From: a virus
DNA length: 39,864 nt
IMG/VR virus record: IMGVR_UViG_3300021403_000027
Span: 1-39,864 of that record
Strand: one strand, 5' to 3'
How positions within the stretch are numbered: position 1 is the stretch's first letter; each line of letters starts with the position of its first letter. Made by a program: the position numbers and the translations under genes. Under the pieces are notes generated by a model that was not told where the DNA came from, did not search any database, and saw only the letters and a program-made list of their open reading frames with translations. Positions 31,232 through 36,775 of this stretch are shown here, one piece after another.

Positions 31232-31865
31232 TTACACCCCCAAACTTGAAATGCGTGTGCAAAGCAAATTACGGATAGCCGTATCTTGCGTTAATGCTTG
31301 AGACTGAGCGAACTTAACCGCTAAAGTCGCATTTTGTGCCAACATGCCTGAATAGTACGGATCACGATAGATCAGATTCATGCTAAACCCATCTTGATTG
31401 ATGTGCGTAATCGCTTGCTTACCCAAAATCGTGTTGTAATAGACGTCTGTAGCAACTCCAGAAGAGTTGATAGCAGCACCACGTGCCACAGGAGCTTCAG
31501 AGCTAGTAAGAATCCGTGTATTAAACACAGAACCATATTCACTCGGAGCCGCAGGGGCTGAATGCGGATAATTCCACACACTAGTAAAGCCACCTGGAGA
31601 TGTTCCAGCCATGCTGTCAAAATCTGACTGCAATTCAGTAGATGACAAGCACATATAGCAAGCCCGAATTGGTGTTGTACCGAATTTCAGGTCGCCTTCA
31701 ATGCCAGTCATAAACTTATAGGCATTGTTAGTGTCAAGTGTAGTAGCAACTAAGCTAAAATCACTTACTCCAAGCCCAGCCGGGTTATATCCGTTCGTAA
31801 AGCCACCAGCGTTTATTTGAGACGCAGCAGAGATAATATAATCTCTGAGAATTAACAACCTGTTA
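31232..31865 (-). CDS. Major capsid protein (N4 gp56-like), 3' exon
   Basis: Encodes the C-terminal two-thirds of the capsid protein, RLLILRDYIISAASQINAGG to the stop at 31232. The segment AGGFTNGYNPAGLGVSDFSL, then KFMTGIEGDLKFGTTPIRAC and SFDSMAGTSPGGFTSVWNYP, is the HK97-like core of the N4gp56 family. The open frame upstream is closed by a stop just before 31867, so the exon cannot start earlier. Joined to 32268-32602 (join 32268|31865) it gives 322 residues, within the family's 300-400. By itself it could start at a TTG at 31858 with no good ribosome-binding site. Confidence 0.82.
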
Positions 31866-32267
31866 CTTTATGACCAATAATTGACCGCGAGCAATTATTG
31901 GCGATCTACTAGTTTCCTGTAGATTCACTCCCTTTCGTTGGAGTGCTCGGACTGTCGCATACCATTTTCGTGATGCCACGAAAATGGTCCCTTTCACTCA
32001 GTCTCTCAGGCTGCATTGAAGGCATACAATTTAAGCAAAATCTTTTATTTGTTCCTATTAAGCTCATAAAGTAGCCTTCCGGAGCATCAGAAAAATTTAG
32101 ACTTTTATTACATTCTGCGCACTTCATGCTTGCCCCCTGTCGGCATATCTTTCAACTTAGCCTTCCAAGTCAATCAGAAAAGGTTTATCGAGGACTTAAC
32201 TCAATCCTCGGCTTGACGCATTGCTACGGCTAACCTTTCGGATACCCAAGCAAGTACCATTTATGCG
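31866..32267 (-). other. Group I self-splicing intron in the capsid gene
   Basis: The capsid frame stops at 32261 and resumes near 31865 after about 400 bases. On the minus strand I can pair: a P2-like hairpin 32210-32205/32194-32189; P3 CCTTTTC (32183-32177) with GAAAGGG (31995-31989); P7 GACTG (32003-31999) with CAGTC (31954-31950); P8 twelve pairs (31988-31977/31972-31961); P9 six pairs (31945-31940/31931-31926); two further hairpins (31924-31904 and a ten-pair stem 31901-31874). The P7-P3-P8-P7-P9 order is the group I core. The proposed splice sits in a ten-position P1 (32272-32263 with ATGCGTCAAG at about 32219-32210), whose only mispair is at 32268, and restores the frame; it is not a canonical U-G pair, so ends are approximate. 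P4-P6 were not resolved. Confidence 0.8.
31909..32127 (-). CDS. Intron-encoded small double-CxxC protein
   Basis: 72 residues within the intron, MKCAECNKSLNFSD, then GTNKRFCLNCMPSM: two CxxC pairs about 28 residues apart, like a small zinc ribbon. CAGGGGGC lies just before the ATG. The second half of the frame runs through P7, P8 and P9 of the RNA core, so the C-terminal residues are dictated by RNA structure and the reading frame may be partly accidental. Not a LAGLIDADG, GIY-YIG or recognisable HNH homing endonuclease; an HNH-type zinc remnant is possible. Confidence 0.45.
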   Translation of the reverse strand: MKCAECNKSLNFSDAPEGYFMSLIGTNKRFCLNCMPSMQPERLSERDHFRGITKMVCDSPSTPTKGSESTGN

Positions 32268-32602
32268 GCAAGCAAAGAGAGCATACTAAAACCCTCTTGA
32301 TCTTGTAAAATAACTTGTTCATTTATAATACAACCAGTACCGAAAAAGGCCATTTGTGCATCTATGATGTCACGTTGTGGCACTTGAGCGGGAGGGTCTA
32401 TTCCAGAATTTCCCAACTGCACAGTTGGCGGTTGTAGTGCACGTGGACGCATAAAGCGGCATGTAGTCCCACCATTGGCAGGCATGCTTACTTTATCGGC
32501 TACGGTAATGTAATTCATTGTAGGAGTAGGAACATAAAGCATTGCTGGCGCGAGTGATTGCAGGATCATCGGGCCGAGCGCGCCTGTAGTAGTAATCGAC
32601 AT
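32268..32602 (-). CDS. Major capsid protein (N4 gp56-like), 5' exon
   Basis: Encodes residues 1-111 and two bases of codon 112. SITTTGALGPMILQSLAPAM, then TVADKVSMPANGGTTCRFMR, RPRALQPPTVQLGNSGIDPP, CIINEQVILQDQEGFSMLSL is the N-terminal arm and E-loop region of the N4gp56 capsid family, where EQV.LQDQ is a fixed block. The in-frame stop after LLAA lies in the intron. Start ATG 32602 follows GGGG in a small hairpin. Confidence 0.85.
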
Positions 32603-32739
32603 ATAACCCCAAGGTTAATGCTTTTACCTTCTATACCATAAGGCAGGCGACACCTAGACTAACGCCCTTTACTGATATAGCATCGAGGGTGCGAACCTCT
32701 TACGCGAAGTGTTCATAACGCTGAACTGCGAAATTGAAG
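32603..32739 (-). promoter_or_regulatory. Structured capsid mRNA leader
   Basis: On the minus strand this leader can form GAGG/CCTC around TTCGCAC, GGCG/CGCC, and TAACC-TTGG-GGTTA, the last of which holds the GGGG that acts as ribosome-binding site just before ATG. The folds are short and their role is not shown; they could tune capsid translation or RNA stability. Confidence 0.4.
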
Positions 32740-32766
32740 GTTATAAGTTAAACTTATTATTGTCAA
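32740..32766 (-). promoter_or_regulatory. Possible dedicated capsid promoter
   Basis: Minus strand TTGACA (32766-32761), a 15-base spacer, TATAAC (32745-32740). Placed between the long hairpin at 32782-32823 and the capsid start, it would give capsid its own transcript. The spacer is shorter than ideal. Confidence 0.4.
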
Positions 32767-32781
32767 TACATTCAGTTTGGC

Positions 32782-32823
32782 TTAGAGTATCATTTCGGTG
32801 GCCTCACCGAAATGATACTCTAA
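32782..32823. terminator. Long perfect hairpin between membrane gene and capsid
   Basis: An 18-pair perfect inverted repeat (32782-32799 with 32806-32823) around a six-base loop (GGCCTC). No T-run follows on the minus strand, so it is either a factor-assisted terminator or a processing signal. It starts three bases after the stop of the 32826-33149 gene in transcription order. Confidence 0.55.
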
Positions 32824-32825
32824 AT

Positions 32826-33149
32826 TTAAATAGGTTGAGAAACTTCGAGGGGAGCGGCTTTTTTTTTATTGCCTTTAATATCCCTATGCACTTTAAGTAA
32901 TGCCAAATCGTATAATAAAACTATTGCATTTCCTAAAACAGGAATAATTAGCACAATACATCTTACAAATGTTTTGCTTTTTAAGTGTGTAAAATAATGA
33001 CTAGTATCAATGAAATCTGCTTTCATGAATGGGACAACTAAACATTTTTGGAACAAAACTACAAGGTTGGTTAATGTACTTACTACAGGGATGTAGTCAG
33101 AAATGACATCTAGGGTCACTAAAGGGCTAGCAATGCTGCTTACAGACAT
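32826..33149 (-). CDS. Hydrophobic membrane protein, chlamydia-like
   Basis: 107 residues with a GAGGAGG ribosome-binding site. VDV-type start MSVSSIASPLVTLDVISDYI, then a hydrophobic stretch (VVSTLTNLVVLFQKCLVVPF, about residues 21-40) and a second segment with RCIVLIIPVLGNAIVLLYDL (about residues 62-81). The RCIVL..PVLGN..V..YD pattern reminds me of small membrane proteins common in Parachlamydia-like Chlamydiae; this is recollection, not a search. Its place between scaffold and capsid is odd for a membrane protein and suggests a host-derived gene. Lys-rich C-terminus. Confidence 0.7.
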   Translation of the reverse strand: MSVSSIASPLVTLDVISDYIPVVSTLTNLVVLFQKCLVVPFMKADFIDTSHYFTHLKSKTFVRCIVLIIPVLGNAIVLLYDLALLKVHRDIKGNKKKAAPLEVSQPI

Positions 33150-33208
33150 AAAACCTCCTCAAGGTAAACATTCCCATTGTCGTCTTATGATGAATTTAAT
33201 GCAACTTC

Positions 33209-33367
33209 TCAGATTCCACTAAACTTTTTCCCGTGAAAGATCATGTCGACGAATTTTTCTTTGACCATTTTGTTTTTTTGCTCCTCCCAGTCACTTAAGA
33301 AATACCAGAGATCCTTTCTAGTCATCGGAACAGTCTCCTGGCATACCGGATGATTATATACATGCAT
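33209..33367 (-). CDS. Small basic protein between scaffold and membrane protein
   Basis: 52 residues, MHVYNHPVCQETVPMTRKDL, then WYFLSDWEEQKNKMVKEKFV and a Lys-rich end. AAAGGA lies upstream. Helical and charged; too short for a family call. The rest of 33150-33208 holds nothing evident. Confidence 0.6.
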   Translation of the reverse strand: MHVYNHPVCQETVPMTRKDLWYFLSDWEEQKNKMVKEKFVDMIFHGKKFSGI

Positions 33368-33404
33368 CGTATTCCTTTTTTTGACAACATATTACTTCCT
33401 CATG

Positions 33405-34067
33405 TCATATCCTCATCCGTTTTTGAAGATCCTTCATCTTGTCATACGCACTCTTTTGACCCGATACCGAAAAATCACCCACCTGAGAATATGGAGCGCT
33501 TCCAACGACGCCAGAGGGCTGATAATAAGGAGACCTTCTATTTGCATCGACTTTATCCTGTATTGAAGTGTCTTTTGCTTTGGGCTTATCTACACCTAGT
33601 TCTTTAATTGTTTGGTATACCAGTTTTTGCCTTTCAAATCCTTGTGGCATTCTGAGGATGTTTTCTGCTAATTTAGGATGCTTACGTGCGAAATCTTCGG
33701 AAAAGTTCTCCAGAATACTATGAAAGTCCGCATTCCCATCCAAGAACATCTCTTGCTTAAGTTCTTCTTTTGCCAAATGCTTTGCCTGTTCCATTGCATT
33801 TTTAATTTCTTTTTGTGTATTCTGCCCAAATTTGTTAAGTTTCTTATCAAGTCTTTTGTGGTCTACATATGGATCTGAAAGGTCTTCTTCTTCTTCCTGT
33901 GGTTCATTTCTTCTTTGAGATAATTCCTGAACTTGTCTTTCTAATTCTTCACGTCTGCTTGACTCCTGTGCTAAAGCATACTCATACTTTTGACGCATAC
34001 GCCCTAAATTCTGCTCTTTATCATTTTGATGTTCAATGTGATCTTCATTTTGACCGTTTTCTATCAT
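33405..34067 (-). CDS. Putative scaffolding protein
   Basis: 220 residues from MIENGQNEDHIE, chosen for AAAGGA nine bases upstream; the longer frame has an Ile/Tyr-rich extension through the promoter region. Highly charged, coiled-coil region (about residues 20-60, with RMRQKYEYALAQESSRREEL), then helical blocks with KELGVDKPKAKDTSIQDKVD and an end rich in Lys and Arg (YDKMKDLQKRMRI). Position upstream of the capsid and composition fit the scaffolds of N4gp56/P22-type heads, where a basic C-terminal helix binds the capsid protein. Confidence 0.7.
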   Translation of the reverse strand: MIENGQNEDHIEHQNDKEQNLGRMRQKYEYALAQESSRREELERQVQELSQRRNEPQEEEEDLSDPYVDHKRLDKKLNKFGQNTQKEIKNAMEQAKHLAKEELKQEMFLDGNADFHSILENFSEDFARKHPKLAENILRMPQGFERQKLVYQTIKELGVDKPKAKDTSIQDKVDANRRSPYYQPSGVVGSAPYSQVGDFSVSGQKSAYDKMKDLQKRMRI

Positions 34068-34086
34068 ACGTAAATTCCTTTTTTTA

Positions 34087-34138
34087 TTGACTTCCACCAG
34101 ATATACAATATATAGATAATACAATCAATATATTGATT
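34087..34138. promoter_or_regulatory. Divergent promoter region with 16-bp palindrome
   Basis: Between the divergent scaffold and DUF551 genes lie TTGACT (34087-34092) followed at 16-18 bases by TATATA/TATAGA on the plus strand, and a perfect 16-bp palindrome AATCAATATATTGATT (34123-34138). On the minus strand TTGATT inside the palindrome, 17 bases, and TATATC form a second promoter. A dimeric regulator bound at the palindrome could control both directions. Confidence 0.45.
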
Positions 34139-34164
34139 CAAAGTATATTCACCATGGGATTGCT

Positions 34165-34404
34165 ATGCAGGAACCTGAAATAAATGTACCCAAATGGGTT
34201 TCTACTGAGGACGAGCTCCCGGATAGAGATGGATATTACCTAGTAACAAATAATCCTAAAAATTCCTATGATCTAGGCTGTTGTCAATATGATGGTTACG
34301 GTTTTAGGAGTCTCAACACATATAGAAATGTAAAATATTGGATGACTCCGGTTGAAAATATAAAGAGATATGGTAAAATCTCAAAGGTAACATATGAAAC
34401 TTAA
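34165..34404 (+). CDS. DUF551-like protein, copy 3
   Basis: 79 residues. VPKWVSTEDELPDRDGYYLV and the end NVKYWMTPVEN are the DUF551 ends (W(I/V)S..D.LP and (V/Y)xYWM); the middle has a YDLGCCQYDGYGF strand. First gene of a three-gene plus-strand cassette in the minus-strand late region. Overlaps the next gene by 11 bases. Confidence 0.8.
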   Translation: MQEPEINVPKWVSTEDELPDRDGYYLVTNNPKNSYDLGCCQYDGYGFRSLNTYRNVKYWMTPVENIKRYGKISKVTYET

Positions 34405-34894
34405 TCGACTTGAAACACACGATAGGCACCAACATTTCACTAAGCAAGATTTTGACATATCGCGATGTTGCCAAAATTTGATAGATCAAAAACCATTCGG
34501 AAATCACCCTTTTTATATTTTCGCACATTCACGCACTGAAGATTATTCATTGAAAAAGCGTCTGATATGGCAACCACGATTGACTAGACCATTACCTCAG
34601 ACTAATTCACTTCTATTTAAGGCATATCCTAAGGACGATACGTTGAAAATATGCTGGATAATCCCTGCAAGGGAAATGTGGGGACAGTATAAAAAAGGTC
34701 AAGTATGCGAAAATCTAATGATTGATGAGTTCATACACACATTCGAGCACAATCGTGCACTTTTAAAGAAGAATGAAGAAGATGATTATTCAGATGAAAA
34801 GATCGATCAGATATACAAAGAGATAAGCCAGCAAGCCAAACTTAAAAAGTCCAAAGGTTCATTATTTTTACAATTCCCAAAGGATTTAATATGA
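34394..34894 (+). CDS. Hypothetical protein of late-region cassette
   Basis: 166 residues. HFTKQDFDISRCCQNLIDQK, PFGNHPFYIFAHSRTEDYSL, then RLIWQPRLTRPLPQTNSLLF and WIIPAREMWGQYKKGQVCEN, then an acidic coil (KNEEDDYSDEKIDQIYKEIS). I recall a similar PFYIFAHSRT.DD...KRLIWQPRLT pattern in unannotated phage proteins. Function unknown. The cassette's stop-start overlaps suggest co-translation. Confidence 0.75.
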   Translation: MKLNRLETHDRHQHFTKQDFDISRCCQNLIDQKPFGNHPFYIFAHSRTEDYSLKKRLIWQPRLTRPLPQTNSLLFKAYPKDDTLKICWIIPAREMWGQYKKGQVCENLMIDEFIHTFEHNRALLKKNEEDDYSDEKIDQIYKEISQQAKLKKSKGSLFLQFPKDLI

Positions 34895-35208
34895 AACTCA
34901 GTGCTAGAGAATTAATGTGGAAGTTCCCATGTTTACACAAATTCAAAGATCATGAATGGTTTTCAGAAGAAGCTGTGAAGTGGGATTGTAATCACAAAGA
35001 ATTACCCATGAAAATCACATTCCTACTTATTCAAGACATGTTAAAATTCATTGAAGAAACCAAGTTTACAAGTAGATGGGAAGAAGGATTTAGTTTAAAA
35101 ATAAGATTACAGCATGCTAGGGACTTACTTTCCTTCTTCTGCGATGACACAGAAGAAGAGAAAACAATTAAAGGTTCTAATCTCGGAATAGCTCCCACTC
35201 AGCCTTAA
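34891..35208 (+). CDS. Hypothetical protein ending late-region cassette
   Basis: 105 residues, MKLSARELMWKFPCLHKFKD, then a helical middle (FLLIQDMLKFIEETKFTSRW) and an acidic tail (DDTEEEKTIKGSN). ATGA-coupled to the previous gene. Its last 32 bases overlap, tail to tail, the Tad2-like gene on the minus strand. No family recognised. Confidence 0.7.
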   Translation: MKLSARELMWKFPCLHKFKDHEWFSEEAVKWDCNHKELPMKITFLLIQDMLKFIEETKFTSRWEEGFSLKIRLQHARDLLSFFCDDTEEEKTIKGSNLGIAPTQP

Positions 35209-35398
35209 CGAGTGCTGAAAACGGTAATGAGCTCGGTATATCGCTTTCATCGGAATTCACAATGGTATATCGAGTTTTTCTTTTTCCGAACACTTTCACT
35301 TCCTCCTCTTTCACCCCGATAAATGCTCCTTCTGGCCATGACTTAAGTCTGACCTTTCCACCTTCTTTCACTTCTTCCATTGCTTCAAAAAAATCCAT
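35177..35398 (-). CDS. Tad2-like (DUF2829) protein, candidate anti-Thoeris
   Basis: 73 residues. MDFFEAMEEVKEGGKVRLKS, then WPEGAFIGVKEEE, and the end FSALVKAEWELFRD match the DUF2829 pattern (F.EAL..L..G.KV.R..W......, ending D(L/V)...DWE). The DUF2829 family includes Tad2, shown to bind the cyclic-ADP-ribose signal of Thoeris defence. The active family member must keep ligand-binding residues, which I cannot confirm here. AAGG ribosome-binding site. It overlaps the plus-strand cassette's last gene. Confidence 0.6.
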   Translation of the reverse strand: MDFFEAMEEVKEGGKVRLKSWPEGAFIGVKEEEVKVFGKRKTRYTIVNSDESDIPSSLPFSALVKAEWELFRD

Positions 35399-35408
35399 CT
35401 TTTAATCC

Positions 35409-35597
35409 TTATGCTAATGACCTTGGCGGTCGATTTAACCCTTTTTTCGTAACAGGTACAATACCAACTGAATCTGAACGCATCTTTCCTACTTTATTCT
35501 TTATTCCTGTTCCATAGTTATCACCCATAGGTGCGCAATCGTGGCTAGTATGCCATTCTGCGGATGGTTTACCGTTTTTTACATGTGATTTTTTCAT
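35409..35597 (-). CDS. Conserved small virion-module protein
   Basis: 62 residues. PSAEWHTSHDCAPMGDNYGT, then GIKNKVGKMRSDSVGIVPVT and PPRSLA: YGTGIK..VGKMR and the PP(R/K)SLA end recur in small unannotated proteins of N4gp56 podoviruses as I recall. Its start lies within the end of the 93-residue gene. Possibly a capsid-linked factor. Confidence 0.7.
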   Translation of the reverse strand: MKKSHVKNGKPSAEWHTSHDCAPMGDNYGTGIKNKVGKMRSDSVGIVPVTKKGLNRPPRSLA

Positions 35598-35850
35598 CTA
35601 AAACCCCGCTATAATTTTCACATCCATTCAGCCACGATCCCCACCGTCGAAGGTACACCATTTTCTCATATGCTGGATCTAATCCTAACGCATGCATCCT
35701 CTTTGAATCCCTAAGCATTTCTTCATGCTCTTCCCTTCCATTTACATTAATCCAATTGGTTTCAATTTGTGTGGATAGTGGGTCTACTGCATCTAATGCG
35801 ATTTCGGTCATTGATTTGATGGTACTTTCTTCCCATTCATCTTGGTTCAT
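35569..35850 (-). CDS. Virion-module hypothetical protein
   Basis: 93 residues, acidic helical: MNQDEWEESTIKSMTEIALD, then VNGREEHEEMLRDSKRMHAL and YLRRWGSWLNGCENYSGVLD. Overlaps both neighbours by 4 and 29 bases. Between two conserved small virion-module genes. No function evident. Confidence 0.65.
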   Translation of the reverse strand: MNQDEWEESTIKSMTEIALDAVDPLSTQIETNWINVNGREEHEEMLRDSKRMHALGLDPAYEKMVYLRRWGSWLNGCENYSGVLDEKITCKKR

Positions 35851-36065
35851 TCTTCAATATTAATCGGTAAATTACGTCTAGGTACTTCATCAACTCTCAT
35901 TTGTGCAGGTCTTCCTTTAAGGACTTCACCTTTCATGCTATGATTCATAGACCCTACAGGTTGAGTTTTACCTACACCATGATGCCATCCAGCATTTATA
36001 AAACAACTTGATCGCTCATCATATGGTGGCTGGTCAAAATTCCAGGGGGATTTAATTTTTTTCAT
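35847..36065 (-). CDS. Conserved small virion-module protein
   Basis: 72 residues from MKKIKSPWNFDQPPYDERSS, chosen because the upstream extension is a basic, unlikely stretch. FINAGWHHGVGKTQPVGSMN and VDEVPRRNLPINIEE follow. I recall SPWNFD.PPYDERSS..(V/I)NAG..HGVG..QPVG from small proteins next to portals in related phages. Unknown role; coupled to the next gene by a 4-base overlap. Confidence 0.75.
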   Translation of the reverse strand: MKKIKSPWNFDQPPYDERSSCFINAGWHHGVGKTQPVGSMNHSMKGEVLKGRPAQMRVDEVPRRNLPINIEE

Positions 36066-36155
36066 TAACTTATACCTATCTTTGAGTATAACTTGATATA
36101 ATGGACGCCGGCACAACCTGATCTATCAACATTTTTGGTTACTGGCATTGTCCTA

Positions 36156-36236
36156 AGGCACATGTTGATTTCGATACAACGACCTCCTAAAGAGTTTTTA
36201 CCTCTGCTAGGCGCTCTACCTCTGAGCTAATGTGCC
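36156..36236 (-). tRNA. tRNA-like gene 1, long anticodon arm
   Basis: A seven-pair acceptor GGCACAT/ATGTGCC, a canonical D arm (TAGCTC-AGAGGTA-GAGC), and a T arm with GTTG/CAAC. The anticodon arm is about nine bases longer than normal: CCTA pairs TAGG, then AGAG pairs CTCT around GTAAAAA, putting AAA after U33 if read literally. The T loop ATCGAAA is not canonical. No CCA encoded. Either an unusual tRNA or a decayed one. Confidence 0.55.
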
Positions 36237-36238
36237 AT

Positions 36239-36320
36239 TGCATAAGGTAGGATTTGAACCCACGGATTTTCACCTACAAACCTCATGGTTTGCTGCAATC
36301 AGCCACTCTGCCACTTATGC
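36239..36320 (-). tRNA. tRNA-like gene 2, class II shape
   Basis: Acceptor GCATAAG/CTTATGC is perfect; D arm TGGCAGAGTGGCTGATTGCA is typical of class II (Leu/Ser/Tyr) tRNAs; variable arm AGGTGAAAATCC; T arm GTGGG-TTCAAAT-CCTAC is canonical. The anticodon arm GCAAACC-ATGA-GGTTTGT is 18 bases and its inner palindrome collapses the loop, so the anticodon is unclear (Leu GAG by U33, or Ser TGA by length). It lies two bases upstream of tRNA-like gene 1 in transcription order. Confidence 0.6.
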
Positions 36321-36501
36321 ATACGTCCTGAGTTTATTTAGCCTAGGATAACTCAGGCACAACCTTGCATCTTTCTAAATAACCGTTACTAGTAGATTAG
36401 TTAGATTAGCACTGTCTAGTCGTGGCCACTGCCATTTGTACTTTACGTGACATCGTTTTAAGATTTTTATTTAAACTCGCAATCTTCAATCGAGCTAGGT
36501 T
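36321..36501. other. Short non-coding stretch between tRNA-like genes and 72-residue gene
   Basis: 181 AT-rich bases with no supported gene. With the two tRNA-like genes it makes the longest gap in the late region. I see no terminator or promoter of quality. Confidence 0.5.
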
Positions 36502-36720
36502 CTAATTACGATAACCACTCTTTTGCGGATGGCTTTTCATCTTTCCATCATTGGCTTTCTGCATGCTGTGAATAGCTTCGGTTGTATCTTCATACTTGCC
36601 TAGATGCCCTGCACCCTCTGCTGAATGCTCATCTTTCGTTTTCGCACCCTCCGGAAATACTGATCCTTTAGAGTGGCCTCCGGCCCAAAAACTATGGTCG
36701 TTAATATGTCTTCCGCTCAT
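36502..36720 (-). CDS. Conserved small virion-module protein
   Basis: 72 residues from MSGRHINDHSFWAGGHSKGS with an AAGGAGA ribosome-binding site. HSFWAGGHSKGSVFPEGAKT, then EHSAEGAGHLGKYEDTTEAI, MQKANDGKMKSHPQKSGYRN is a Gly-, His- and Lys-rich pattern I recall from small proteins downstream of portals in N4gp56 podoviruses. A longer frame to 36813 is rejected as it overlaps the portal end. Confidence 0.8.
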   Translation of the reverse strand: MSGRHINDHSFWAGGHSKGSVFPEGAKTKDEHSAEGAGHLGKYEDTTEAIHSMQKANDGKMKSHPQKSGYRN

Positions 36721-36775
36721 AACATTCTCCTTGTTTATTTTTATTTTATAATCACTTTTTTTAAAAAGCAATGCA

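Noticed and set aside
32261-32272. Canonical U-G pair at the intron's 5' splice site
   Set aside because: No upstream guide placed near the 5' end gives a U-G at a frame-restoring position; the 32268 site is kept as the best but unproven choice.
31232-32602. Capsid gene as a pseudogene broken by a stop or frameshift
   Set aside because: Both halves have intact conserved blocks and the insert is about 400 bases with ordered RNA pairings, which a simple mutation would not give.
32640-32720. tRNA in the capsid leader
   Set aside because: GAGG-TTCGCAC-CCTC looks like a T arm, but the loop lacks the conserved A and no acceptor, D or anticodon arms are found around it.
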